DNA from: an uncultured Alphaproteobacteria bacterium
Lineage (GTDB): Bacteria > Pseudomonadota > Alphaproteobacteria > Caulobacterales > Aquidulcibacteraceae
DNA: 42,048 nt
Direction: 5' to 3'
Assembly: GCA_902826335.1 (NCBI GenBank)
Contig: CADEEL010000012.1
Span: forward strand, 1-42,048
Shown piece by piece: positions 32,314 through 40,603 of this stretch. The notes beneath the pieces were generated by a model. The model searched no databases, was not told the origin of the DNA, and was given only the letters and a program-made list of their open reading frames with translations. Position 1 is the stretch's first letter. Every line of letters begins with the position of its first letter. A program made the translations under genes and the position numbers.

Positions 32314-33395
32314 CCGGCGCCGAACGCGCAGATGAGACCGCGATCGCCGGGCGCGAGATCGTCCTTATACTTATGAAAGGCGATGATGGCGCCCGCGCTC
32401 GATGTGTTGGCGTAGGTGTCGAGCACGGTGGGGCTCTCATCGTCCGTCGCGTCACGGCCCAGCACACGCGCGGCGATCATGCGCAGCATATTGGAATTGG
32501 CCTGGTGCAGCCACATGCGGCGCAACAGATTTGGCGAGAGATTGAGCTCGGCCATGTGCGAGAGGATCATCTCCGACACCAGCGGCACCACTTCCTTGAA
32601 CACTCTGCGCCCTTCCTGGACGAACAGCTTGTCGGGATCATCGCGATGGGCGGGGTCGGCGCGGTTGAGATAGCCGAAATTATTGCGGATGTTGTTCGAG
32701 AACTGGCTCTTGAGTTTTGCGCCGAGGATCGTCCAGGCGCCCTTGGGCGCCATGTCCGCATCTTCCACCAGCACGGCCGTTGCCACGTCGCCGAAAATGA
32801 AATGGCTGTCCCGGTTGCGGTAATTCATATGCCCGCAAGTGATTTCCGGGCTGACCACCAGAACCGAACGGGCCCGCCCCATGCGCACATAATCGGCCGC
32901 CGTGACGACGCCGAAGGCGGCGGAGGCGCACCCGACGATCATATCGAGCGCGAAGCCCTCGATGCCCAGAGCGTCCTGAATCTCGATGGCCATGGCCGGA
33001 TAGGCGCGCTGCATGTTCGACGCCGCGCAGATCACCACATCGACATCCTTGGGATCGCGTCCGGCGCGCTCCAGCGCATCGCGCGCGGCGGCGACGCCGA
33101 TCTCGGCGGTAATTGAAATCTGATCGTTGGGCCGCTCGGCGATGTTTGGCGCCATGCGGTTGATGTCGAGAATGCCGGCCTTGTCCATCACGTAGCGGGA
33201 TTTGATGCCCGAGGCCTTCTCGATGAACTCAATGCTCGACGGCTCAAGCGCCTTCACGGCGCCGGATGCGATTTCACCCGCGTGCGCGCGATTGAACTTG
33301 TCGACATAGGCGTTGAACGAGGCCACCAGCTCGGAATTGGTGATCACATGCTCCGGCGTGTAGAGGCCGGTCGATGAAATGACGGGCGCATTCAT
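32274..33395 (-). CDS. Beta-ketoacyl-ACP synthase III-like enzyme (PA3286 type)
   Basis: A 373-residue thiolase-fold condensing enzyme, longer than housekeeping FabH (about 317). Catalytic triad: Cys156 in IVGCASAAFG, His297 in LHQANSNML and Asn330 in ANTSSAG. The N-terminal insertion (LVASFNAYVDKFNRAHAGE) and SGIKSRYVMDKAGILD match Pseudomonas PA3286, which is reported to condense medium-chain acyl-CoA from beta-oxidation with malonyl-ACP, shunting it to fatty-acid synthesis. That would suit this window, rich in beta-oxidation genes. GAGG ends 8 bases before ATG 33395; an ATG at 33431 is possible. Confidence 0.85.
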   Translation of the reverse strand: MNAPVISSTGLYTPEHVITNSELVASFNAYVDKFNRAHAGEIASGAVKALEPSSIEFIEKASGIKSRYVMDKAGILDINRMAPNIAERPNDQISITAEIGVAAARDALERAGRDPKDVDVVICAASNMQRAYPAMAIEIQDALGIEGFALDMIVGCASAAFGVVTAADYVRMGRARSVLVVSPEITCGHMNYRNRDSHFIFGDVATAVLVEDADMAPKGAWTILGAKLKSQFSNNIRNNFGYLNRADPAHRDDPDKLFVQEGRRVFKEVVPLVSEMILSHMAELNLSPNLLRRMWLHQANSNMLRMIAARVLGRDATDDESPTVLDTYANTSSAGAIIAFHKYKDDLAPGDRGLICAFGAGYSAGTIFVAKAA

Positions 33396-33432
33396 CGCGT
33401 CGTCCTCGCGCGCAAGTTCGGGCTGGACCATA

Positions 33433-33672
33433 CTATTTGCCCTTGGCCTTGGGCGGGCGCGTGCTCGGCCGATAGCTGCGCGCGGCCTGAATCTGCTCGG
33501 CCACGCGCCGCATGCAGGCGCCATCATAGTCCGGGTCCTGCTCGGTGGATTCCGGCGTGCGGCAGGTTGCTTCCTGGGCGGCGCGGATGCGCCGGTCGTC
33601 GTCCGTCGCGCAGCTGACGATGGCGCCGGCGGCCGCGAGCGCGGCGAGTGACAATATGGCTGTACGGAACAT
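33433..33672 (-). CDS. Small hypothetical lipoprotein
   Basis: A 79-residue product with signal peptide and lipobox IVSC (Cys near 21), followed by a charged stretch with two more Cys (EATCRTPES, GACMRRV) and a basic Pro/Lys tail. GGAGG precedes the ATG by five bases. No family recognised. It lies between the FabH-like gene and a PLDc_N-type gene on the same strand. Confidence 0.6.
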   Translation of the reverse strand: MFRTAILSLAALAAAGAIVSCATDDDRRIRAAQEATCRTPESTEQDPDYDGACMRRVAEQIQAARSYRPSTRPPKAKGK

Positions 33673-33691
33673 GGGCCCTCCAGGACTTATT

Positions 33692-33889
33692 CTAGCGCCG
33701 GGCGCGCGGGCCGAACAACAGCCAAGCGAGAAAGCCGAGCAGCGGCAAAAACAGCACGACCACGATCCACACCGCCTTTCCCAGGGGCGTGCGCCCGCTC
33801 TGGGCTATGTGGAATATGGCCCACAGCGCCAGCAGCAGGGAGAATACGAAAAAAAGCGTCGGCGGGGCCGACCAGGACTGCGAAAACAT
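33692..33889 (-). CDS. PLDc_N-type small membrane protein
   Basis: A 65-residue protein with two hydrophobic spans (about 11-28 and 39-60) and the ending LPLLGFLAWLLFGPRARR, characteristic of the phospholipase D nuclease N-terminal (PF13396) family of small membrane proteins. No catalytic domain follows, so it is a stand-alone two-span protein of unknown role. Its ATG overlaps the ygfZ stop by one base (TGATG), giving translational coupling. Confidence 0.78.
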   Translation of the reverse strand: MFSQSWSAPPTLFFVFSLLLALWAIFHIAQSGRTPLGKAVWIVVVLFLPLLGFLAWLLFGPRARR

Positions 33890-34710
33890 CAGGCGCTCTC
33901 CAAGCTCGGCGTAATAAGCCAGGGCGGGGGATCGAGCCGGACCGGCTGGCCGCCCGCGCTCATGGGCACGCCTTGCGCCACAGCTTCCAGCGCCCGGTCA
34001 AGCCGGAGAAGCGCGAGCGCCCGGCCGGGGACGGCGGCGCGCACGTCGCCGAGAACGATCTCGCCGGCCATGACTGGCGCGCCGGGCGGCGCGATCCCGT
34101 CGGTCAGGAGCGGGCAGAATTTCCGGCGCGTCGTGGCGCGGCGCTTCATGCGGCTGACATTTTCCTGGCCGATGAAGCAGCCCTTCTGGAAATCGACGCC
34201 GTTGAGTTCTTCAAACAGCGCTTCGAGCGCGAACACTTCGCCGGGCGTGGCGTCTTGCGAAAGTTCGGGAACGCCAAGCGCCAGGCGATGCGCCAGCAGC
34301 GCTTCCGGCGCGCCGTTGGGGCGGGCGCTGTTTTTCGCCACAAGGCTGCGCGACCCCAACGCGGGCAAACGCGGGTCGGGCGCGCTGAAGGCGCCGTGCG
34401 CGCCGCCGCCATCGTCGAGCAGAGCATCAAAGTCCGCGCTGACGTCCTCGATCGTGACGGCGGCGCGCAGTTTGTAGAGGGTCAGCTTCGCCAGGAGATC
34501 GCCCGAGGGCGCCTCGATGAGAAGGTCCGCGCCGTCACGCCAGACGAAGAAATCCACCCACACCTTGCCTTGCGGCGTCAGCAGGCCGGCATAAAGGACG
34601 GGCGTCCCATCCAGCCGTGCGAGGTCGTTGGTGACGAGATTGTTGAGAAAGCCGTGCGCGTCCGCGCCGGCGAGCCGCAGCACAAGGCGATCGAGGCGGT
34701 GAACCGTCAT
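33889..34710 (-). CDS. ygfZ: Folate-binding protein YgfZ (Fe-S cluster assembly/repair)
   Basis: A 273-residue member of the GcvT-like YgfZ family. The diagnostic motif KGCFIGQENVSRMKRR (near 176) contains the conserved Cys. The N-terminal folate-binding half starts RLVLRLAGADAHGFLNNLVTND, as in related aminomethyltransferases. YgfZ uses tetrahydrofolate to support the maturation or repair of certain iron-sulfur enzymes. It is the first gene of a unit with the PLDc_N-type protein. The 340-bp gap upstream separates it from the divergent DUF6165 gene. Confidence 0.9.
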   Translation of the reverse strand: MTVHRLDRLVLRLAGADAHGFLNNLVTNDLARLDGTPVLYAGLLTPQGKVWVDFFVWRDGADLLIEAPSGDLLAKLTLYKLRAAVTIEDVSADFDALLDDGGGAHGAFSAPDPRLPALGSRSLVAKNSARPNGAPEALLAHRLALGVPELSQDATPGEVFALEALFEELNGVDFQKGCFIGQENVSRMKRRATTRRKFCPLLTDGIAPPGAPVMAGEIVLGDVRAAVPGRALALLRLDRALEAVAQGVPMSAGGQPVRLDPPPWLITPSLESA

Positions 34711-35050
34711 GGGCGCAGATATGGGCCGGACGCGGCGGCGCGCAAAGGCGCCGATGCGCCATCTCGCGGCCTATCTAACGAACCGCCAGAGCGACGCCGC
34801 GGTCGCCGCCCTTGGCAATGTGGACGGGCCGGCATAGACCGCGTCCAGAAATAAGGGGAAACGGGTTCCGAATGGACCCGGGTTCCGAATGAACATGGTC
34901 CAACTCTTTGAAGATGGCGGTTGCTGGACCCCACACTGGCCCAAGATTGACCGTTGCGGTTTAGTCAAGGTCGCTGGGCCAGGGGGCCGCTCGGTGCGGA
35001 ATAGCAGTAGAAGCAGCGACGCTTCAAGATGTCGGTAGGGGGATAGGTTC
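34711..35050. other. Intergenic gap with a direct repeat and a nested inverted repeat
   Basis: The 340 bp between ygfZ and DUF6165 show no gene. GGGTTCCGAATG occurs twice with a 17-bp period (34863-34874 and 34880-34891), overlapped by TGGACC/GGTCCA (34873-34878, 34897-34902). Further on, CTGGCCCA/TGGGCCAG (34936-34943, 34975-34982) encloses TTGAC/GTCAA, a 47-bp hairpin that may be regulatory. A reliable promoter for DUF6165 was not found. Confidence 0.6.
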
Positions 35051-35443
35051 ATGGATGTTCGTGTCCCGGTCAGCCTTGGCGAACTGCTGGACAAGATTTC
35101 CATTCTGGAAATCAAGAACGACCGGATTGCCGATCCCGCCAAGCGGGCGAATGTACAGCGCGAGCTTGAGGCGCTGATTTCGACCTACAAATCAATTGAT
35201 GAGCTGGGCGCGGCCGAGCGAGCCGCGCTTTGCGCGCCCATATCGGATCTCAAGGCCGTGAATCTGACGCTCTGGACCATCGAGGACGAGATTCGGTTGC
35301 TTGAGCGACGCGGCGATTTCAGCGAGGCCTTCATTGCGCTCGCGCGGGCGGTCTATCGCAACAATGACGAGCGTGCGCGGATCAAGAAGGACATCAACAT
35401 CAAATTCGGCTCGACCTTGGTGGAAGAAAAATCCTATGCCTAA
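35051..35443 (+). CDS. DUF6165 family protein
   Basis: A 130-residue helical protein whose N-terminus VPVSLGELLDKISILEIKNDRI and following ANVQRELEAL match the DUF6165 family. Relatives are often found near glycosyltransferases and polysaccharide genes, and here a GT9 glycosyltransferase follows 87 bp downstream. A purine-rich GGGGGATAGG lies just before the ATG. Function unknown; a role with surface glycan synthesis is inference from neighbourhood. Confidence 0.8.
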   Translation: MDVRVPVSLGELLDKISILEIKNDRIADPAKRANVQRELEALISTYKSIDELGAAERAALCAPISDLKAVNLTLWTIEDEIRLLERRGDFSEAFIALARAVYRNNDERARIKKDINIKFGSTLVEEKSYA

Positions 35444-35529
35444 GCTGGCGGGTCGTAAATCCACTCGGCCGCGCTCGCGCCAGCCGTACGGTTCATCCAT
35501 GATTGGATCGTGACCTTCGCGCCCGCATC

Positions 35530-36489
35530 ATGACAAGTCTTCTCTTCATCACACAGAGCCGCATCGGCGACGCGGTCATGTGCACAGGCGCGCTCGAACA
35601 CGCGATTGAACTGCTTGGCAAGCCAGAAGTTACAATTGCAGGCGGGCCGGTCGCGGCCGAGATTCTCCGCGCAACGCCTGGCTTGAAGCGGTATCATGTG
35701 TTGAACAAACGCGCCTTGTCCGGTCATTGGGTCGAGCTGTTGAGGGCCGTTCGCGGCGAGAAATTCGATCTCGCGGTCGATATGCGCGGCACGGCGACAA
35801 CGCTGTTTGCATCTGCCAAGCGTCGCATCATTTACCGCCGCACGCCTGTCATTCAGCGTAAGGTGGTGGAATTTTCCGCCATGATGGGCGCGCAACATCC
35901 GCTCGCGCCCCGTCTGCATGTCGACGAAAAGGCCCGGGCCGACGCGCTGGCCGCGGCGAATGTAACCGGTCCCGTCTTGGCGCTTGCTCCAGGGGCTGAA
36001 TTCACTGGTAAGCGCTGGCCGGAAGAGCGCTTCACCGCGCTGGCGGAGCGGCTTGCGCGGCCGGGCGGTCCGCTTGCCGGCGCCAAGATCATTCTTCGTT
36101 GCGGTCCGGACGATCGTGCGCTCGCCGAACGCATCTCCGCTGCGCTGATGGCGCGCGGCTTGGACGTGCTCGACCTCACGGAAAAGTGCGACTTATTAGC
36201 TTATGCCGTGGTGCTCGAACGCGCCACGCTGTTTGTCGGTAATGATACCGGCCCAATGCACATCGCCGCAGCCATGGGCGCGCCGACGCTTGGCCTTTTC
36301 GGCCCGACGGACGATCGGCTCTACGCGCCTTGGGGGCCGCGCGCGCGCGCGTTGCGCGGCGCGCCTTTGGCTCAAGTCGCAGTGCGCGCGCCGCTGCGCG
36401 CCGCTGGCGGCATATTGATGGACGATCTGACGGTGGACGCGGTGGAGGCGGGCGCCGTCGCGCTGCTCAAGGGCGGAGGCTTGGCGTGA
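35530..36489 (+). CDS. Glycosyltransferase family 9 (heptosyltransferase-like)
   Basis: A 319-residue GT-B enzyme of family GT9. The N-terminal domain begins SLLFITQSRIGDAVMCTGALEH; the C-terminal nucleotide-sugar domain has LAPGAEFTGKRWPEERF (near 155) and FVGNDTGPMHIAAAMG (near 236), then GLFGPTD. Such enzymes add heptose or similar sugars to the lipopolysaccharide core at the inner membrane. The start is ATG 35530 (MTSLLFIT). Its stop overlaps the GTG of the next gene (GTGA), so it is coupled to the dihydroorotase-like gene despite unrelated pathways. Confidence 0.9.
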   Translation: MTSLLFITQSRIGDAVMCTGALEHAIELLGKPEVTIAGGPVAAEILRATPGLKRYHVLNKRALSGHWVELLRAVRGEKFDLAVDMRGTATTLFASAKRRIIYRRTPVIQRKVVEFSAMMGAQHPLAPRLHVDEKARADALAAANVTGPVLALAPGAEFTGKRWPEERFTALAERLARPGGPLAGAKIILRCGPDDRALAERISAALMARGLDVLDLTEKCDLLAYAVVLERATLFVGNDTGPMHIAAAMGAPTLGLFGPTDDRLYAPWGPRARALRGAPLAQVAVRAPLRAAGGILMDDLTVDAVEAGAVALLKGGGLA

Positions 36490-37832
36490 GCGAGACGTAT
36501 GACCTGATCATCGCCGGCGGCGTCGTCGCCAATCATGCCGGAGAAGGCCTAGCCGATATCGGCGTGCGCGGCGGGCGCATCGCGGCGATCGGAGATCTTG
36601 CGCGCGCGGACGCGGGCGCACGGTTCGATGCGGCCGGTCTCACCATCTTGCCCGGACTCATCGACACGCAAGTGCATTTCCGCGAGCCAGGCCTGACGCA
36701 TAAGGAGGATTTGGAGAGCGGCTCGCGCGCCGCGGCGCTCGGCGGCGTCACCGCCGTGTTTGAAATGCCCAACACCACGCCGCCGACGACAAGCGCGGCG
36801 ACGCTCGAAGATAAGCTCGCCGCCGCGCGCGGGCGCATGCATGTCGATCACGCCTTCTATGTCGGCGCCACGCATGAAAATGCGCGCAATCTTGCTGATC
36901 TTGAGCGCCTGCCCGGTTGTTGCGGCGTCAAGACCTTCATGGGGTCTTCAACCGGCTCGTTGCTCGTGAAGGATGAGGAAGGCCTTGATCTGATTTTGAA
37001 GACGATCACCCGCCGCGCGGCTTTTCATGCCGAGGATGATGAACGCCTCACGGCGCGAAAGCCGCTGGCGCGCGCGGGCGATTGGACGAGCCATCCGGAG
37101 GTGCGCGACGATGAAGCCGCGCTGATGGCGGTGCGCCGCCTCGTCGCCGCCGCGCGCAAGCACGGCAAGCGCGTGCATGTGCTGCATGTCTCTTCGGCGC
37201 GAGAGATGGAATTTCTGGCCACCGCGAAGGATGTCGCCACCGTGGAGACATTGCCGCAATTCCTTACTTTTGAGGGGCCGGAAGTCTACCAGCGGCTGAA
37301 TGGCCTTGCGCAGATGAACCCGCCGATCCGATATGCCGCCGATCGCGCGGCGCTCTGGTCCTTGGGAATCGCGCAAGGCGTCGTCGATGTTCTGGGCACG
37401 GATCATGCGCCGCACACGCTTGAGGAGAAGGCCAAACCCTATCCCCAATCGCCGTCCGGCATGCCGGGCGTGCAGACGCTCGCGCCCGTTATGCTGACGC
37501 ATGTGGCGGAAGGGCGCATGAGTCTCGCGCGGTTCATCGATTTGACCAGCGCGGGGCCGCAGCGTGTTTTCGGAATCGCCAATAAGGGGCGCATTGCGCT
37601 CGGCTATGACGCCGATTTCACCATCGTCGATCTCAATGCGCGCCGCATCATCCGCAACGCAGACCAGGCGAGCAAGGTGGGCTGGACGCCGTTCGATGGC
37701 TTTGAGGCGCGCGGCTGGCCGATGGCGACGATCATCCGCGGGCGCATCGTCATGCGTGAGGGCGAACTCCTCGCGCCATCGCTTGGCGAATCGATGCGGT
37801 TTCTGGAGACGCTTCAGAGCGCGGCCCGATAA
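36486..37832 (+). CDS. pyrC: Dihydroorotase-type amidohydrolase (PyrC-like)
   Basis: A 448-residue amidohydrolase of the dihydroorotase class, which closes carbamoyl-aspartate to dihydroorotate in pyrimidine synthesis. It starts at GTG 36486. Motifs: IDTQVHFREPGLTHKED, FEMPNTTP, VHVLHVSS, GTDHAPHTLEEK and VQTLAPVML. The first metal His of the usual HxH is Gln here (QVH, His64 second), a version I believe occurs widely in alphaproteobacteria; the other ligands (FHAED His, VLHVSS His, TDHAPH Asp) are present. It overlaps the GT9 gene by 4 bp and converges with the macrodomain gene, overlapping 19 bp. Confidence 0.85.
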   Translation: MSETYDLIIAGGVVANHAGEGLADIGVRGGRIAAIGDLARADAGARFDAAGLTILPGLIDTQVHFREPGLTHKEDLESGSRAAALGGVTAVFEMPNTTPPTTSAATLEDKLAAARGRMHVDHAFYVGATHENARNLADLERLPGCCGVKTFMGSSTGSLLVKDEEGLDLILKTITRRAAFHAEDDERLTARKPLARAGDWTSHPEVRDDEAALMAVRRLVAAARKHGKRVHVLHVSSAREMEFLATAKDVATVETLPQFLTFEGPEVYQRLNGLAQMNPPIRYAADRAALWSLGIAQGVVDVLGTDHAPHTLEEKAKPYPQSPSGMPGVQTLAPVMLTHVAEGRMSLARFIDLTSAGPQRVFGIANKGRIALGYDADFTIVDLNARRIIRNADQASKVGWTPFDGFEARGWPMATIIRGRIVMREGELLAPSLGESMRFLETLQSAAR

Positions 37833-38320
37833 AGCGCGGCGTCTTCCTCGGTGAAGCAGCAAAACGTGATGCGCGGGCCGGGCGCATCAGCCTGCACGCG
37901 CGCGACGCTGGCCAGCGCGATGTCGCGCCCCAGTTGCTTGGGCCAGCCGAAAGCGCCGGTGCCGAGCGCGGGAAAGGCGAGGTTTGCGGCGTTGAGCGCG
38001 CGTGCGGCGGCGATGCAATTCACGTAGCAGGCGCCGAGCTTCTCGATTTTCCAATCCTCGCGCTCGGGCCCGAAATAGATCGGCGCGACTGTGTGGATGA
38101 TCGCGCGCGCCTTTAGGCGGAATCCGGCCGTCGTCAGCGCCTCGCCCTCGGCAAGACCGCCATGGGTCGCCAGCAGCGCGTTGAGTTCAGGCCCCGCCGC
38201 GCGGCGGATGGCGCCGTCCACGCCGCCCCCGGGCATGAGCGCGCTGTTGGCCGCGTTGACGATCGCGTCCAGATCAAGCGTCTCGATGCGCGCGACGATG
38301 ATGTCAAAGGCGGCGCCCAT
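37814..38320 (-). CDS. Macrodomain protein (O-acetyl-ADP-ribose deacetylase type)
   Basis: A 168-residue stand-alone macrodomain of MacroD/YmdB type. IVNAANSALMPGGGVDGAIRRAAG (20-43) is the ADP-ribose-binding signature, with GACYVNCIAAA and FPALGTGAFGWP completing the site. Such proteins hydrolyse O-acetyl-ADP-ribose or remove ADP-ribose from protein. It is monocistronic and convergent to the dihydroorotase-like gene. An ADP-ribosylation or NAD-related toxin partner was looked for and not seen in the window. Confidence 0.92.
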   Translation of the reverse strand: MGAAFDIIVARIETLDLDAIVNAANSALMPGGGVDGAIRRAAGPELNALLATHGGLAEGEALTTAGFRLKARAIIHTVAPIYFGPEREDWKIEKLGACYVNCIAAARALNAANLAFPALGTGAFGWPKQLGRDIALASVARVQADAPGPRITFCCFTEEDAALYRAAL

Positions 38321-38426
38321 CGCGCTTCGGTATCATGACGTAGCGGACGCGCAATCCTCCTCTTTTCGCTTGAAGCGCGCGCGGCAAGCGGCTTCAAACA
38401 TGCATTGGACGCTGCCCGGAGCGATG

Positions 38427-39971
38427 ATGACCATAACAGGCGCGGAAGCTCTGGTTCGCACGCTGGCCGATTGCGGCGTCAGCGCCTGCTTCGCCAATCC
38501 CGGCACCAGCGAGATGCATCTCGTCACCGCGCTCGATCGTGAGCCGCGCATCAAGACCGCGCTGGTGCTGTTCGAGGGTGTGGCGACCGGCGCGGCCGAC
38601 GGGTTCGCGCGCATCGCGGGCAAGCCGGCGATGACGCTGCTGCATCTCGGGCCTGGCTATTTGAACGGCGGCGCAAATCTGCATGACGCACGCCGCGCCT
38701 TCTCGCCTACGGTCAACATCATCGGCGATCACGCCACCTATCACCGCCATCTCGATGCGCCGTTGACCTCGGACATCGAAACGCTGGTGAAGCCACTCGC
38801 GGCATGGACCGACGTTGTGAACGCGCCGGGCGAGGCGGGCGCCAAGGCGGCGGCGGCCTATGCTGCGAGTTTCGGGCCGCCGGGCGGCAACGCGTTTTTG
38901 TTGCTGCCGGCCGATGCGGCGTGGGGCGAAGGCGGAGAAACCGCGCCGCCGCCGCGCACATCGGCGCCCGCGCCCGCCGCGCAGGCGCTTGTGGACGATG
39001 TCGCGCGTGCGCTCCGCGCCGCGGAAAGCCCCGCGCTGCTGGTCAATGGATCGGCGCTTGTGGAGCCCGGCCTCTCCGCGCTCGCACGGATCGAAGCGGC
39101 CGGCGTGCGTGTGTTCGCCGATACATTTTCCACCAAGCAGCGGCGCGGCGCGGGCCATTACGCGCCGCCGCGTCTGCCCTATTTCGGCGAGATGGCGCTC
39201 GAAGCCTTGGCCGGCGTCGATCTCCTCGTCACCGCCGGCACGAAGCACCCGGTGGCGTTTTTCGCTTATCCGGGCAAGCCGAGCGAACTGACGCCGGAGG
39301 GCGCGGCGCGCGCGAGCCTTGGCGGACCAGAGATCGATGCGGGCGCGACGTTGGCGCTGCTGGCGGATGCGCTCGGCGCGCCGAAGGAGGGCGCGCGTAG
39401 CGCGGCTGCGCGTTTGGAGGCGCCGACGGGCGTGCTGACCCCGGACGCCGTCGGCGCCTCGCTCGCTCGCCACATGCCGGAGCGCTCCATAATCGCGGAT
39501 GACAGCGTGACGGCGGGGCTCTCCTTGCTGGGGCCGACGGCCGGCGCCGCGCCGCACGATTGGCTCTTTCACACTGGCGGCGCAATCGGCCAGGGCATGC
39601 CGATGGCGGTGGGGGCGGCGGTGGCGGCGCCGGATCGCAAAGTGTTCGCGCTCTGCGGCGATGGCGCGGCGATGTACACGGTGCAGGCGCTATGGACCAT
39701 GGCGCGCGAGAAGCTCGACGTGACGGTGATCATTTTCGCCAATCGGATTTACCGTATCCTGATGATCGAACTCATGCGCACCGGCGCTGGCAATCCGGGG
39801 CCGACGGCGCAATCCATGCTTTCGCTCGCCGATCCCGCCATCGATTGGGTGAAGCTCGCCGAGGCGCAGGGCGTGCAAGCGGTGCGCTGCGAGACGGCCG
39901 AGGATTTTGATCGCCAATTGGCGCGCCTGATCGCCATGCCGGGGCCGAAACTCATCGAGGCCGTGGTGTGA
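38427..39971 (+). CDS. TPP-dependent enzyme, acetolactate synthase large subunit-like
   Basis: A 514-residue thiamine-diphosphate enzyme. The N-terminal PYR domain carries the cofactor-activating Glu in FEGVATGAADGFARIAG (near 48) and FANPGTSEMHL; the C-terminal PP domain has the GDG...N motif from CGDGAAMYTVQAL to IIFANRIY (about 410-445). It lacks the FAD-domain features typical of true acetolactate synthase and may be closer to benzoylformate decarboxylase. No small regulatory subunit is nearby. GGAG lies 5 bases before ATG 38427; an upstream in-frame ATG at 38400 is less likely. Its stop overlaps the Nudix start. Confidence 0.82.
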   Translation: MTITGAEALVRTLADCGVSACFANPGTSEMHLVTALDREPRIKTALVLFEGVATGAADGFARIAGKPAMTLLHLGPGYLNGGANLHDARRAFSPTVNIIGDHATYHRHLDAPLTSDIETLVKPLAAWTDVVNAPGEAGAKAAAAYAASFGPPGGNAFLLLPADAAWGEGGETAPPPRTSAPAPAAQALVDDVARALRAAESPALLVNGSALVEPGLSALARIEAAGVRVFADTFSTKQRRGAGHYAPPRLPYFGEMALEALAGVDLLVTAGTKHPVAFFAYPGKPSELTPEGAARASLGGPEIDAGATLALLADALGAPKEGARSAAARLEAPTGVLTPDAVGASLARHMPERSIIADDSVTAGLSLLGPTAGAAPHDWLFHTGGAIGQGMPMAVGAAVAAPDRKVFALCGDGAAMYTVQALWTMAREKLDVTVIIFANRIYRILMIELMRTGAGNPGPTAQSMLSLADPAIDWVKLAEAQGVQAVRCETAEDFDRQLARLIAMPGPKLIEAVV

Positions 39972-40465
39972 GCGCGCCGGTCGCGGCGGTCGGCGTCGTG
40001 TGCCTGCGCGGGGATGACGTGCTGCTGGTGCGACGGGGCAAGCCGCCGCGTCTTGGCGAATGGTCTTTGCCTGGCGGGCGCATCGAATGGGGTGAGCGCG
40101 CGCGCGACGCGGCCTTGCGCGAATTGCGTGAGGAAACCGGCGTTGAGGCCGAGTTGATCGGCCTCATCGATGTGGTCGATGGTCTGTTCACGCGGCGTGC
40201 GACGCATGAAATCTGGGGCCATTATGTGCTGATCGATTTTGCGGCGCGCTGGATCGCGGGCGAACCCGTGGCGGGAGACGACGCGGCCGAGGCCGCCTTC
40301 TATTCGATCGCCGAACTTGATGCGCTCTCGATGTGGGGCGAGACGGAACGGATCATTCAATCCGCCCGCGAACTTGGGGCGAAGGGAACGACGCGCGCAC
40401 CCTCTCCCCTTGTGGGAGAGGGTGGATTGCGTGAGCGTAGCGAGCGCAAGACGGGTGAGGGGTGA
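39968..40465 (+). CDS. NUDIX hydrolase
   Basis: A 165-residue Nudix hydrolase starting at GTG 39968, which overlaps the TGA of the TPP enzyme (GTGTGA). The Nudix box is intact: GGRIEWGERARDAALRELREETGV gives G-x5-E-x7-REUXEE (near 37-60), binding Mg for cleavage of a nucleoside-diphosphate-linked substrate. The core ends near residue 143; the final 22 residues (from TTRAPSPLVGEGG) are encoded by an intergenic repeat and are probably not functional. Substrate is not predictable from sequence. Confidence 0.9.
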   Translation: MSAPVAAVGVVCLRGDDVLLVRRGKPPRLGEWSLPGGRIEWGERARDAALRELREETGVEAELIGLIDVVDGLFTRRATHEIWGHYVLIDFAARWIAGEPVAGDDAAEAAFYSIAELDALSMWGETERIIQSARELGAKGTTRAPSPLVGEGGLRERSERKTGEG

Positions 40466-40553
40466 AGGCGCGAGCACCTGAAGTTCGCGCAAGCACCCCT
40501 CATCCGTCCGCTCGTTTCACTCGCGTCCACCTTCTCCCACAAGGGGAGAAGGG
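40399..40553 (+). repeat. Paired inverted RIME-like repeats overlapping the Nudix 3' end
   Basis: The left arm begins CCCTCTCCCCTTGTGGGAG (from 40400) and runs through GGTGGATTGCGTGAGCG to GTGAGGGGTG (40465). The inverted right arm runs from CACCCCTCATCCGTCC (40495) to CCCACAAGGGGAGAAGG (40553). A spacer of about 30 bp separates them. This is the same architecture as 15074-15209 and, with a gene in the loop, as 12314-12794. Confidence 0.8.
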
Positions 40554-40603
40554 CCGCAGCATGCACAGCGAACGGATTTCTGATTTCAATAGAGGATGAT
40601 GTC

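Noticed and set aside
37814-38320. Macrodomain as an antitoxin of a DarTG-like system
   Set aside because: The neighbours are a dihydroorotase-like gene and a TPP enzyme; no ADP-ribosyltransferase gene is adjacent.
38394-39572. 392-codon minus-strand frame opposite the TPP enzyme
   Set aside because: Arg-rich shadow; cofactor motifs are on the plus strand.
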